Shown here piece after piece: positions 46,160 through 57,409 of a DNA stretch of 64,000 bases. A model generated the notes under the pieces. That model was not told where the DNA came from. It ran no database searches and saw only the letters and a list, made by a program, of their open reading frames with translations. Positions within the stretch are counted from its first letter, which is position 1; the number at the start of each line of letters is the position of its first letter. Source of the stretch: Bugulina stolonifera. Lineage: Eukaryota > Bryozoa > Gymnolaemata > Cheilostomatida > Bugulidae. The translations under genes were made by a program, and so were the position numbers. The stretch is taken from positions 14,248,583 to 14,312,582 of the forward strand of contig OW285197.1 in assembly GCA_935421135.1 (NCBI GenBank), written 5' to 3'.

Positions 46160-49100
46160 TTATTCAGCTGAAAAATCAGGTTCTGTTGGCTGCTTAGTGC
46201 TGGAAATCTGTGGTGCCGGTGCCAGTTCTGTTAGCATCTCCTCTCCGTTGCACTCTACTGACCTGTGGAGGAATATGTAAGACATTATCTGTACTATTGT
46301 GTTATATAAGATACAGCTGATGGATATTTATAGTAGAATATTGTATGATGCTTCAGGTTCAGACTCTCAACCATAAGTAAGTAAATACAATACAATGACA
46401 GTAAGTATACCAAATGACTGGTCTCAATCTGTTAACACAACTAGTATAATACCATGTTTAAATCTATTTAATTTTTTTGGGTGTTAGACGTACCCAAACT
46501 AACTGTGACCTTCTCCTGTAGCTTATCAAATTTCTTCGGCAGAGAGTAGATATTGTTGACTGATACACCAACCTCGTCTATAGCAGGTAACTTCAACATC
46601 ACCACCTAAATAATACAAATTAGAATAACGCAATGGCGAAAGTAGAGAAGTTGTCCACTCCTTTTCAGAGAGAAGACAACTTGATGATAACCTACTTGTA
46701 GCACTGCTAGCTACATACATGTACATGTAGATAATATTAATATAGCTAGAGCCCTGATTTCATAGGAAGACTAAGGTATTTACTCTACAGTACAGTCTCA
46801 TCCACTAAATGTATAAGGTAGTGCCAAGCAGACAAATTTGTCTGCTTGGCACATGTCTGCCACAGATACAAACAGAACTCAAGTCAAGAGTGAAGTAAGA
46901 GTACACATTCCCAATTGATAACAAGTCACTTAGAGTCAAGTCATCAGATGAAGCAAGTCAAAAGTAGAGTAAGAGTAAATAAAAAACCATTCTAAAAGGA
47001 AAAGGAAGAGTCAAGCAGTTAGTGCCAAAATGCTAGATTCAGAGAAGAGTTAAAGTACGGAGGAAGTTAAGAGAGACCACCAATGGGAACTTTGTATATA
47101 TCTTTCCTGGAATATACACTGTGTATTAAAATTCATAAAAAATGGCTTATTCAAACAAACAAGAGAAGACAGCTTTCAATGGGCATAAAATATTATTTGA
47201 AATGGTGAGTATGGGCAAATACCAAAGAGTAGTACTAGATGCTCTTCCGTTTTACTCGGAGTGTCATATCATGGTGTATATTATCATTGAAAGAGTAGTA
47301 CTAGATGCTCTTCCGGTTTACTCGGAGTGTCATCTCATGGTGTATATTATCATTGAAAGAGTAGTACTAGATGCTCTTCCGGTTTACTCGGAGTGTCATC
47401 TCATGGTGTATATTATCATTGAAAGAGTAGTACTAGATGCTCTTCCGGTTTACTCGGAGTGTCATCTCATGGTGTATATTATCATTGAAAGAGTAGTACT
47501 AGATGCTCTTCCGGTTTACTCGGAGTGTCATCTCATGGTGTATATTATCATTGAAAGAGTAGTACTAGATGCTCTTCCGGTTTACTCGGAGTGTCATCTC
47601 ATGGTGTATATTATCATTGAAAGAGTAGTACTAGATGCTCTTCCGGTTTACTCGGAGTGTCATCTCATGGTGTATATTATCATTGAAAGAGTAGTACTAG
47701 ATGCTCTTCCGGTTTACTCGGAGTGTCATCTCATGGTGTATATTATCATTGAAAGAGTAGTACTAGATGCTCTTCCGGTTTACTCGGAGTGTCATCTCAT
47801 GGTGTATATTATCATTGAAAGAGTAGTACTAGATGCTCTTCCGGTTTACTCGGAGTGTCATCTCATGGTGTATATTATCATTGAAAGAGTAGTACTAGAT
47901 GCTCTCTATTTATTTATTTCCTAATACAATGTACCTGTATTTCAACAACAATATTGTTATCAAAAGGAAATGGTTAGAATGAAATAGTAACACAGAAGTG
48001 GAGAGAGTATACAAGTGTGACAAGGGTAGTGGTTAGTACTGTCAGGTACAGTGCAGTGGTGAAGAACAAAGGGCAAAGGCTATTTCAAATTTCAAAATTG
48101 TAGGTATGATTATGATTTAACAAGAATTATTACATAATTACACCAAACCAATATAATTTTCATTGAAAGCTGAAAGATTAGAGTAAAGTAAGAGTCAAGC
48201 TACATGCTTTGTAGGTAAGTAGAAGTAAAAGTCAACCCCCAGCTTTCACACAGCTCTAGAGCACAAGTCAATCAAAAGTCATGAAAATATGTTGCCCTGA
48301 GTTGAGGATGACAAGTGCCATGTCTGATCTGTGGTAACCAAATGTCTGCAACTGATTTTTGTATAGAAAACCAATTACTAAACAGCAAGTAAAATACATT
48401 GCACTAAGTGTAGTTGTGTCCATACCTGAGATTGATGTAGTGTTCTCTGGATTAAGTTCACCTGCTTCAACCCATTTTTCCAACTTTTGTTACATCACAT
48501 TGCGTGTTTTTGTTGGAGCCTACATGAAATGTGGTGGCAGATATGTAAATTTAAAGTGTAAAATGACATAAGAAATACCAAAACACTCAAAATCTAATAA
48601 ATATAATGAATAAAGATAGGACAGAAGGAACATGTACAAACATCATTTCCCTTGATGAAGTAAGAGATACTTACTATCTTCCATTTTGTTTGCAAATGTC
48701 TGAATGCACCTCAAATCAATATACAGTACACAAGTCATGCTTGCAGATATAAAAGCTGGAAAAGCTATAGATAGCTAGCTACATGCACAGACACTGTAGT
48801 ATAGTGCTGCATTTGTTGCCTAGGAGTTGTCTGCACTATGGAGCCAGAAGTTCATGGTGCAGACAACTTCTGCTGGTTGTAGATAATTTTTGGAAGTTTT
48901 GGCCAAAGATCCACAAGTGTGCTAATTGGATCATTACAATATTATTTTGGTTCCAGGCACTAAACTGATTAGATGTGATCCAGTGAATTTTTACAGCTGC
49001 TAACATGAAAAGGTTTGCAATCACTAATGGTGACGTAAAAGCTGTGAGGTGGGGATAGACAAAAGGAGAGGGCAACTCACAAAAGGGATACAAAAATAAG

Positions 49101-49459
49101 AGCCATAAAATACAAAAATAATTTGTACAGTACGTGTATAGATAAATATGAAATGTGAATTATAGCCATCGCTACAAGTAATCGCTGGACACCACTGATT
49201 GTACCAGATTGTAGCTTTACCCCAAACACAATTAAGATTCAAATTTGCATGTATATATATGCTCATTTTGTTCACTCACTAGAGTAGTAATATCATACTT
49301 GCTATCAGGAAGGGTGGAAAAACAAATGATGCAATCTTCTGGAGCTTGAAATGTTGGGAACAGTACGATGCTCAATGCCTCATATTTCTCTTTTTCAGAA
49401 AACATTTGTCTAACAGGGTGTATATGTGAATCCACAGATTCATTTTGCCATGGGACCAC
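46160..49459 (-). CDS. Unrecognised minus-strand gene in duplication copy A (exons, incomplete model)
   Basis: Exon-like blocks on minus: 49280-49459 (reads HPVRQMFSEKEKYEA..., donor GTGAGT), 48426-48483 (LEKWVEAGELNPENTTSIS, donor GTATGG), 46494-46605 (VVMLKLPAIDEVGVSVNN..., donor GTACGT), and 46160-46257 (terminal, ends FSAE then TAA). The last two join in phase via the inner acceptor GGTCAG at 46258. Phase between the middle blocks does not close, so at least one exon is missing from this model. All blocks are conserved in copy B, which supports them as exons. I recognise no family. Confidence 0.4.
46821..46852. repeat. Perfect 32-bp palindrome in copy A
   Basis: GTGCCAAGCAGACAAA followed directly by its exact reverse complement. 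Copy B has a single copy of this sequence in context, so the palindrome is new in copy A. Confidence 0.9.
47225..47904. repeat. 66-bp near-perfect tandem array, 10 copies plus a partial
   Basis: Ten 66-bp units start with AGAGTAGTACTAGATGCTCT; copies 2-10 are identical as read and copy 1 differs at a few bases; a 20-base partial copy ends the array. The length is a multiple of three and one plus-strand frame stays open from the ATG at 47142 to the stop at 47922 (260 residues, a repeated 22-residue unit starting RVVLDALPVYSECH). It is absent from copy B. Confidence 0.9.
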
Positions 49460-49570
49460 AGCACATTCACAACAGAAATATCAGCTAAAATGATAAGCGT
49501 ATTTAGAAATACACAATTGCATAACTACCATATCACATAAAACGTATATATTATGTGTACTGCTTGTATT

Positions 49571-52520
49571 GTTAACAAACAGTATCTGACTGTCTACTGT
49601 ATTTATCGTACACATTATTACTATGATGGTAAGAACCCTGCACTCCGGGCTACTGTCACAGCATGTTAAACTGCATACTAGAGCATCATGTGACTACATC
49701 TGCTACAGCTGACACTGCACAATGTCAGGATGTCCCTGTTTAGATTAGATCGTGTTACAACTTGTTCAGCAAGGTAGGTGATTGAGTTTAATAAATGACT
49801 GACTCAGTGACTTGACAACCGACACACACGCTAAGAAACCTCCCACAGGACGGAGGTACCACTTATTTTAGCATAGTCATGGTTGTAGTCCATCAGCCAA
49901 CCATCAAAAAGTGGCTTAGTTTTTGAAGTTCGCTCCTGACCTCTCCAATCTACACAAATTTTTGGCTCCAAAGTAAACAAGACCTGAATTTTATGATTTT
50001 GGAAACTAACCCTCTGAAATATGTTGACGAAAACCTCAAATTTTAGGTCAAAGTTCACCTCCTCAGCGAAAATTGCCATTATTTGCCATTATTTGTGGTT
50101 TACAAACCTTCTGGCAATAAATCCACAATGCATGGGCTTTTCATATTTAAACATAATATTACCACAAGCAGTCCAATGCTCTGTGTCAAATTTTATGAGT
50201 GTCAGTTCAAAATTTTTATAATGAAGAGAAAAATTGCTTCGTTACAGAGGGGATAATTCCTTATAATAGAAAACCCTCTGGCACCAAATCCATTATGCAC
50301 AGGCTCTTCATATTTAAAAATGATGCTACCACAAGCAGTCTGGTTCTCCATACCAAATTTCATGAGTGTCAGCCCAAAAGCTTTATGATTAATATATAAA
50401 TTCCTTCGTTACAGAGGGGGATAATTCCTAAAAAACAGCAAATCATTGAAATTTTCACAAACTGCAGAGATTTTTGGTGTTATCGTAAACAAGGCCCCAA
50501 TTTTATGATTCTAGAATAGTTTGACAATGACCTTCCTCGCATTTAAGGATGCTGTTACTACATTCAGTGCAATAATCTGTGCATAATAACATGATAACCT
50601 GCGCAGACTTTCTACGGAGAGCAACGTCTCTTTTGTTACAGTGGAAATAACACGTAAAATAATCACTCATGAAAATTTTAGAATTTTATAAACATTTATT
50701 GTTATTTGCTGACCTTCCAAGTATACTCTAGTGCTGTTCTACTGTATCTATTTGAGAACTTATGAGTCATTAGTGTATCTTGTAATGTAGTTTCAGCATC
50801 AGCCCAGCGATTGTAAGATAATATTGATGTACTTTATTACAATTAAAGATACAGGTTAGGTAGTATATTATACTTAGTGACAAAGCATACAATATATGCA
50901 AAAACCCATAACATGACATGACCTCTACGTATATTACCCACTTGCAGAGACAATAAGAACTAGAGCTAATAGAGTGAGTTCGAAGGAACATGTGCTGTAC
51001 CATGAAACTAAAAAATTAATTATAATTTGATTCAGTAAGATACAGACAACCTAACACAGGCACAAAATATGACATACATATAAATTTACAAATTAGAATT
51101 TAGGCTAAACTTACAATTAATATACAGGCATACAAGTATCTATATATCATCTGGTACTGTGTACTTGCATATTTGGTCTTCTTACAGGAGCAACAGACAG
51201 TATGTAACATGTCAGTTTAAATAGTTTCACCACTAAATAACTTTGTAGGTGAGATCTATTACCTCTCATCCATAGTTAACAGGGCGAGGCACTTCCATCC
51301 TCAGTTTATAGACTCTTGTACAAATTGCAGCAACATAATTGGCATGGGTAGCACGAATCTTCAGTAACGACTTACGTGGTGGGGAAAGGTGACTTGTCCC
51401 ACCACTAGTTATGAAGCGTGTAAATCCAAGTGCATTGACAGATTTTCTGTGCTCAGGTAGATGATTAGGGTAACTTCTTCGAATACAAATAACGATTAAT
51501 AATTTGAAACTTTGTTTCACTAGGTATATGGAGTGTCATACTGCACACTAGGAATACAAGGTTATACAGCAATTGTGGTACCGTTTTGTTCAGTACTATT
51601 AATAGTTTAGTCTTCGGGTGTTCAGTGGCCATGTGGTACTTGATTTCGTTTGGTTGATAGCATTTGAAATACCTATACTAGCCTACTTCAATGATAGCTC
51701 TGCGTCCTTCAAGAATCACCATCATAGCTGTCATCATCACCGTCGATGGTACTGTATGCTGCTGAGGTTGATCGTAATTTAGTTGAGGTAGTAACACGGC
51801 AACATTGTTTCTAGCCAGTCCGCCCTAGCAAAAGACAAAAATACACAAACTCATCTAATTTTTTTAAAAGATGTTCTCAAGAGTATGATTTGCTAAACAA
51901 CAAATTAGATCTTTTTTTACCCTTCATAATGTAAACGTATGTGCGCGAGCTCATAATTTAAATTTATGCATGTTTGAACATAAGGGAGAAAAGTGATGAG
52001 TTCTGCTTCAAGGAATTCTTACATGTACATATCGTCCATCAAAAATATTTTCTGATATAGCCCCTTGCATCGGCAGTAAGAACATACCTACTAAGGCAAG
52101 GTCTGTCCGCATGCTTGCTATGTATATCTTGTAACGTTGGTATGGATACGCATGCCTTATCACCCACCAATCACATCTTCAAGGCTTCTTTTCAGCAATG
52201 CAACTTGCACCTAAAACAGCAAGAGTTTTACAACTGTAGGTAATAAAATATAAATGTACTGGTCCAGGAACAAAGAATTATTTTAGGGTGTAGATGGAAA
52301 AATATTTGTAGAACAATAATAGGAGTGGAAGGGCTGTGTGCATGTGAAATAACAGAAGGGCAAACATAACTGCAGCCTTCGCCGTGAAATTAATGCCACA
52401 GTTTTAATGCTAGTATCCTCCAGAAAATATATAGTAAACATGGAACATAACTACAACCTAGATTAGACTACTTGAACATTACCCTTGAACTATCCATGCC
52501 ATGGATGAAGGTAAATGCAA
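49571..52520. other. Repeat-rich non-coding region
   Basis: 50040-50660 holds diverged tandem-like blocks sharing TTCGTTACAGAGGGGATAAT and CCACAAGCAGTC. A segment at 49895-49970 (inverted) resembles 54130-54205 (TTGGAGAGGTCAGGAGCGAA), so it is a dispersed repeat. A minus-strand frame at 51266-51520 ends THANYVAAICTRVYKLRMEV, vaguely like a transposon-encoded protein; not secure. No host gene recognised. Confidence 0.4.
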
Positions 52521-52522
52521 TT

Positions 52523-52975
52523 TATAAGGTAATTTGATATGAACATTTCAAATTTGTCACTAAAAATAAAAAACACAACCTGCAAACACGTTTTTGGAGC
52601 AGTTGTTTTAAAAAAAATATACACTATGACATCACAGTGTATTTTGCAGGTGATGGCTATTAGAAACCTCCTTTCACATGTCCAATAACAACGCTCGTAG
52701 CCGAAGCAAAATTGTGCACAGTGATTGGATAATAAAACCTATTGTTTATTTTATCGTAAAACAGTAATTATTAATTGTGATATTCTATTTCATGCACAGG
52801 TTTACACTAATTATTGGACATTTGAAAGGAGGTTTCTAATTGCCAACTCCTGCAGAATAAGCCACTTCTGATTGGACAACGGATATTTTTGAAAACCGCT
52901 CCAAAAACGTGTTTACAGGTTGTATTTTTTATTTTTAGTGACAAATTTGAAATGTTCATATCAAATTACCTTATA
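52523..52975. mobile_element. Foldback element with inverted arms of about 165 bp
   Basis: The left arm starts TATAAGGTAATTTGATATGA and the right arm ends with its reverse complement TTACCTTATA at 52975. The arms stay alignable for about 165 bases with a few mismatches, around a 120-base AT-rich centre. A TA target site is possible. No coding capacity, so a MITE-like element. Confidence 0.75.
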
Positions 52976-55900
52976 TATTGTATTTAGCTTTCTTCGTGAC
53001 ATCAATAGTTTAATTATATACATTAAAATCAAAATGAAATTGAAATCCATATTGCATTGCTAGGTAAAACATAGGCCTACTATAGCAGTCTTGCTACACT
53101 ATAACATAATGATAATAACAGAATAACACAATACAAGACTACATTTAGTATAATTTTGTATACAATTACATGTCTATAACCATAACAAATAATTATACAT
53201 GTGTATTTAAAACTACATTTAGGCTATTTTATAAATTTCTTGTGGATCAAGATCATGCAAAAAATTTTGCTGATTGCGATCAACTTCATCACATTTAATT
53301 ATATTATTATAAAAATATTATATTGAGTAATTATAACAGATTAAAAGATTTGTGACGAGGTATGAGCATAATTCACATGGCAATGGAATAAGCAATAAGA
53401 ATTTTATAAAATGATAATTATTATTAATTATAATTATGGATAAATACATGTTTCCACTAAAAAGTAATTGCCATAAATTACAATGAATAATTAAATTAGG
53501 TAAACTTAAATTCTTATCCATGTCACAAAATGAAGTTCAAATTTTTCAACCAACTAGCTACTAACTATTACTATAACTATTGAATATAATCTTTCTCCTA
53601 GTCAGTCACATACCTTTTCCAGAGAAACTGATTTCATATTTAGCCTTTGGTTACTAGTGATTCTCATGATTGACCTCTATTATGTGTTGTGAACCCTAGA
53701 GTCAGAGTGAGTTAACTCTCAGCTCAAACTAACTCCTTGTCTAATGTCTAGCTGTCTGTTTCCATAATTCAATGAATATCATGTCAATATTTATTTAGAG
53801 AACAGTTTGTCGGTCTTTGGATGCTCTCAAGATAACCAATATGGAGAACTGAATGAATTTATCATTACACATTTGCTACAAAAGTTGCCAAATCTAGTAT
53901 CCAGTAGGTTTCCTGCTACTCACTTTCTTAGATAATTTATCAAAATGACAGGAAGTGCATGCAACTGACCAATGAAAGTTGGCGTATGGGGATTCTAATA
54001 TTTTCTAACAGCAAGTAAGGAGCAGACAACTCTAATTTTAAAAATTTTGAAAAAATTAAATTTTCTCTCCTTTGTCAAGTGATTTCGAGGGGTTAGTAAG
54101 TGGATTTTAATTGCCCATGTTTTAATCTATCTGTACAAACAAAATTGTGTAGATTGGAGAGGTCAGGAGCGAAAAGTCATAATTTTGCTGCTTGGCTGAT
54201 GGACTATTGAGCATTTAAAACTTTAAAGAAAAGACGCATTGTGATGCCAGCCTCAACCCAATTACCTCTCCAATATTACTCCAACCTCGAACAATCAATG
54301 ATCTAAGGCTACGGGAAATTGTGTGATTGCAGCTATAGACAAGGTCGTACACAAGCAGTAAAACATGCGTCATAATCACCTACCAGGATGGTGTCATCGA
54401 AAGAAACACTCACCAGACTGGATCCAACCTGACAATCATCTCTATTGTATCGGTGGCGCGCAGCCGATATGTCCAAGTAGGCTAGTTCCAGTTCTGGGTT
54501 GCTAAATAAGAGGTCAACAAATAATGCATCTGCCTTTCAGTGGCTACAAGCTTATGCACTTCTAGAAGTTATGTACTGTATATGCCCAAAGTTTTTCCAG
54601 TGAGAAATTTTCATCAAGGGTGTAACTTTTGAAAAATTTTTGGGTGGCTAGAAGTCGGGTGTTCATACGGGCCAACGGCCCGCCGTAGTGCGAGAGCGGG
54701 AGGGGCGCAGCGCCCTCCCGCAAGGGGGGTCCGGGGGTCTCCCCCAGAAAAAAGTTGGAAAAGTACTACCTAGATATGCAATTTTGGGACGCTTATGGTG
54801 TAAAATTACTGCTCAAAATAATTGGATATTAGGTGTGTAGTAGTAGTAGTATTGCCGTCAAAGTAACAAAAACTAGAACAGTTCACAACACCGTGCAGCA
54901 CTAATAAATACACTAAACAAATAACACTAGATTATAAGAATTGAAGATAACACAAGCAAGAAGTAATCTGATGAAATCATTACACCATGCTAGGAAAGGA
55001 ATGCCATATGAAATATACATATGAATGCATCATTATTGCACCTTGTTGTTGACTGATTGGGAATCCGAAAATCCCAAGTAGCCTATATGATGAATAACAT
55101 AGGAAATATTATATACCTTCCTATGATATGGATTGCTGCTGACCAAAATAATACACATAGGTGTTGGAAAACCCAGGAATGAGTATATAAGAAGAAGAGA
55201 AAACAATAAGAAGAGAGCACACCTAGGGCACACATAGAGAGAGAGAGAGAGAGCTCTCACATAGAGCACCTCCAAGGAAGACACAGAATACATACAAGGA
55301 GGACACCATGAGGACATTTCATATAGATTAAATACTAAGTGCTCTTAATTTTTAGTATTAATTTTTTTGTGACGATATTCTGGAACACAGACTCAGTGTA
55401 AGTTTTTTATATATATTTATCTTCCCTTTTATAAAGGAGGCGGATTGACTTTTGTATCAGTTATAGCAGAGTGTTTGTTTTATAGTCAAGATTGACTGAA
55501 TAAAAAATAAATTTTTTGGCACTTATAATTTGTACGCAGCAAGTACAGACACTGAGATTTGGTTTTTGATCGCACACAGGATTTCAGCACATTGAACAAT
55601 TCATTTGAACACATATTGAGGATTCAGAATCACTGAGTGACTTTCATTGAACTATTGATTTAGAGAATTCGATTGAACGAATATTTTTCCAGTGTGAAAT
55701 TAGTATACATTTTCACTGAGGTGTTATAGTACATATACACTCTGAGGTAGTTTAAATATAACAATTCTTAAACCTCAAATTGGCCTGCGAAGTGATTGAT
55801 TTACCAGGTGAATAATTTATAACGTACCTGATACACTGCTCTCTTGAAAGAAATATACTTGAATTGCCGCTGGCTTGTTAATACCTGTTGATAGGGTAAC

Positions 55901-56450
55901 ATATAGAGCACATGGATTCTCCAGGGGAGGTAGTCCCAATTTTGTCACTCGGATTATTATATTCTACAACATAGAGAGATTACAATTGTATGCACACAAG
56001 AGGAAATAAATATATTGAGTGCATATGTCCTGAGTGCTACCAATACATCACACATAGAACCTAGAACCAAAGTACACTTGTTTACATAAATTAATTGATC
56101 ACATATAGGAGGTTATACACACACATATAATATTGAACTAAAGAGTCATTGTCAGAAGTTATCTTCTCTCAATAGAGATATAATTGACGTGAGAAGACAA
56201 CCATCAATTAGTGAGACAGACATTACATGAGAACCAAAGTTGTCTTCTCTTAATTTATTGGAGGTTAACAGGAGAAGATAAATACAAATTACACAGCACA
56301 TTGCACAAACCATTGTATACAAATACAACTCATATATTTTATATTATATATATATATCGCATAGAACTATTAGTGTACTAGCATACTTAGTATACGTATA
56401 CACACATTACAACATACACAACCATTTAAATAAAATTCTTAGATTTCCCT
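52976..56450. other. Non-coding region with a GC-rich hairpin island
   Basis: AT-rich and without recognised genes. At 54660-54760 a GC-rich island contains a near-perfect hairpin (GCGGGAGGGGCGC/GCGCCCTCCCGC, about 54705-54730) and GGGGGTCCGGGGG, resembling the interior of the MITE at 42356. A short (AG)n lies at 55229-55252. 56338-56357 is ATAT-rich. Confidence 0.45.
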
Positions 56451-56559
56451 CGTGACAATACCTTCAGCCAGGCACCTTGAAAAAAGTCACAATCTTGCCT
56501 CCTTCCTCCGTTCTTGTAAAGACCTTATGCCTCCCTTTTCCCTCAGCTATGAAATTATT

Positions 56560-57010
56560 CAGATCATAAAAAGATGGACACTCGGATTATGCTGAAACAA
56601 AATGGAAAACGGATCCAGTTGAGAGTCTCAAATAACAAAAGAATAATTAAACCTACATGCAAGAGTTTAACAGAAAAAATGAAATATTTGATTGGGAAGT
56701 CCCCTTGGGACCTTGACCGTAACCCAAAGTTTTATTTCCGCCCTAGGCTAGTAACGGTTCTCTAAGGTTAGCTGGAGTTGTCTTCACGCCGAGCTCCACT
56801 GACACCAATACGCCCGCTTTGCTAACACTAAGACGCCCGCTTTGCTAGCACTAAGACACCCGCTTTGCTAGCACTAAGACGCCCGCTTTGTTAGCACTAA
56901 GACGCCCGCTTTGCTAACACTAAGACGTCTGCTCTAACATATGGTTTATTTAAGAGTTATCCACTCCTACTCACTTGGTAGAAGGAGAACATAACTCTTG
57001 ACTAGACTTG
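56560..57010. repeat. Second duplication, left copy, with 23-bp array
   Basis: TTCAGATCATAAAAAGATGG and following text, GGACCTTGACCGTAACC, and ACTCTTGACTAGACT recur in the same order at 61893-62670. It includes about six copies of a 23-bp unit, TAAGACGCCCGCTTTGCTAG CAC (56800-56935). Confidence 0.7.
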
Positions 57011-57409
57011 ACAGCTTAGGGATTATGTATTGTAAATAGTGCAGGTAAATAAGTAGAGAGACAGTCGCCTGAGCAGCCTGTGAGACAGACACACAGAGTG
57101 TATGTAGAGTACACTAGAGTACATCATAGAGCTAGGTAAGAATGTGGAGTGAAAGGACAGCAGTATAGACTGTCGGCATAGATAATAGCCACACAGTGAG
57201 ACAAATGTATAAGCTAGTGAAAAGCACGAAAATAATGAAAAAAAACTACAACAATAAAAAGTAATAAAACACTAAAAAAACACTAAACTACAACAGTGCA
57301 GTTCTGGGGTTTGGTGGGAGGGGGAAGTTCGGATGCCTCATCCACTACAATAGATGGTAAATGGGGCTTGGGGTAATGGGGCTTGGGGTAATGAGGTAAA
57401 TGGCATTGG

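Larger units (their letters stand above)
46050..49570. repeat. Segmental duplication, copy A
   Basis: This block matches 57410-60078 in the same orientation at roughly 90 percent by eye, with one 326-base stretch identical (48215-48540 against 58735-59060). Copy A alone carries an approximately 950-base insertion (about 47083-48030) with the 66-bp array, and a micro-inversion at 46821-46890. It holds exons of an unrecognised minus-strand gene. Confidence 0.85.

Noticed and set aside
48836..49093. 85-residue minus-strand frame shared by both duplication copies
   Set aside because: Shared only because the DNA is duplicated; copies differ by an 18-base gap and the frame has no splice or family support.
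53318..53521. 67-residue hydrophobic minus-strand frame
   Set aside because: Strongly AT-rich sequence gives Ile/Leu/Tyr-rich chance frames; no start context or conservation.
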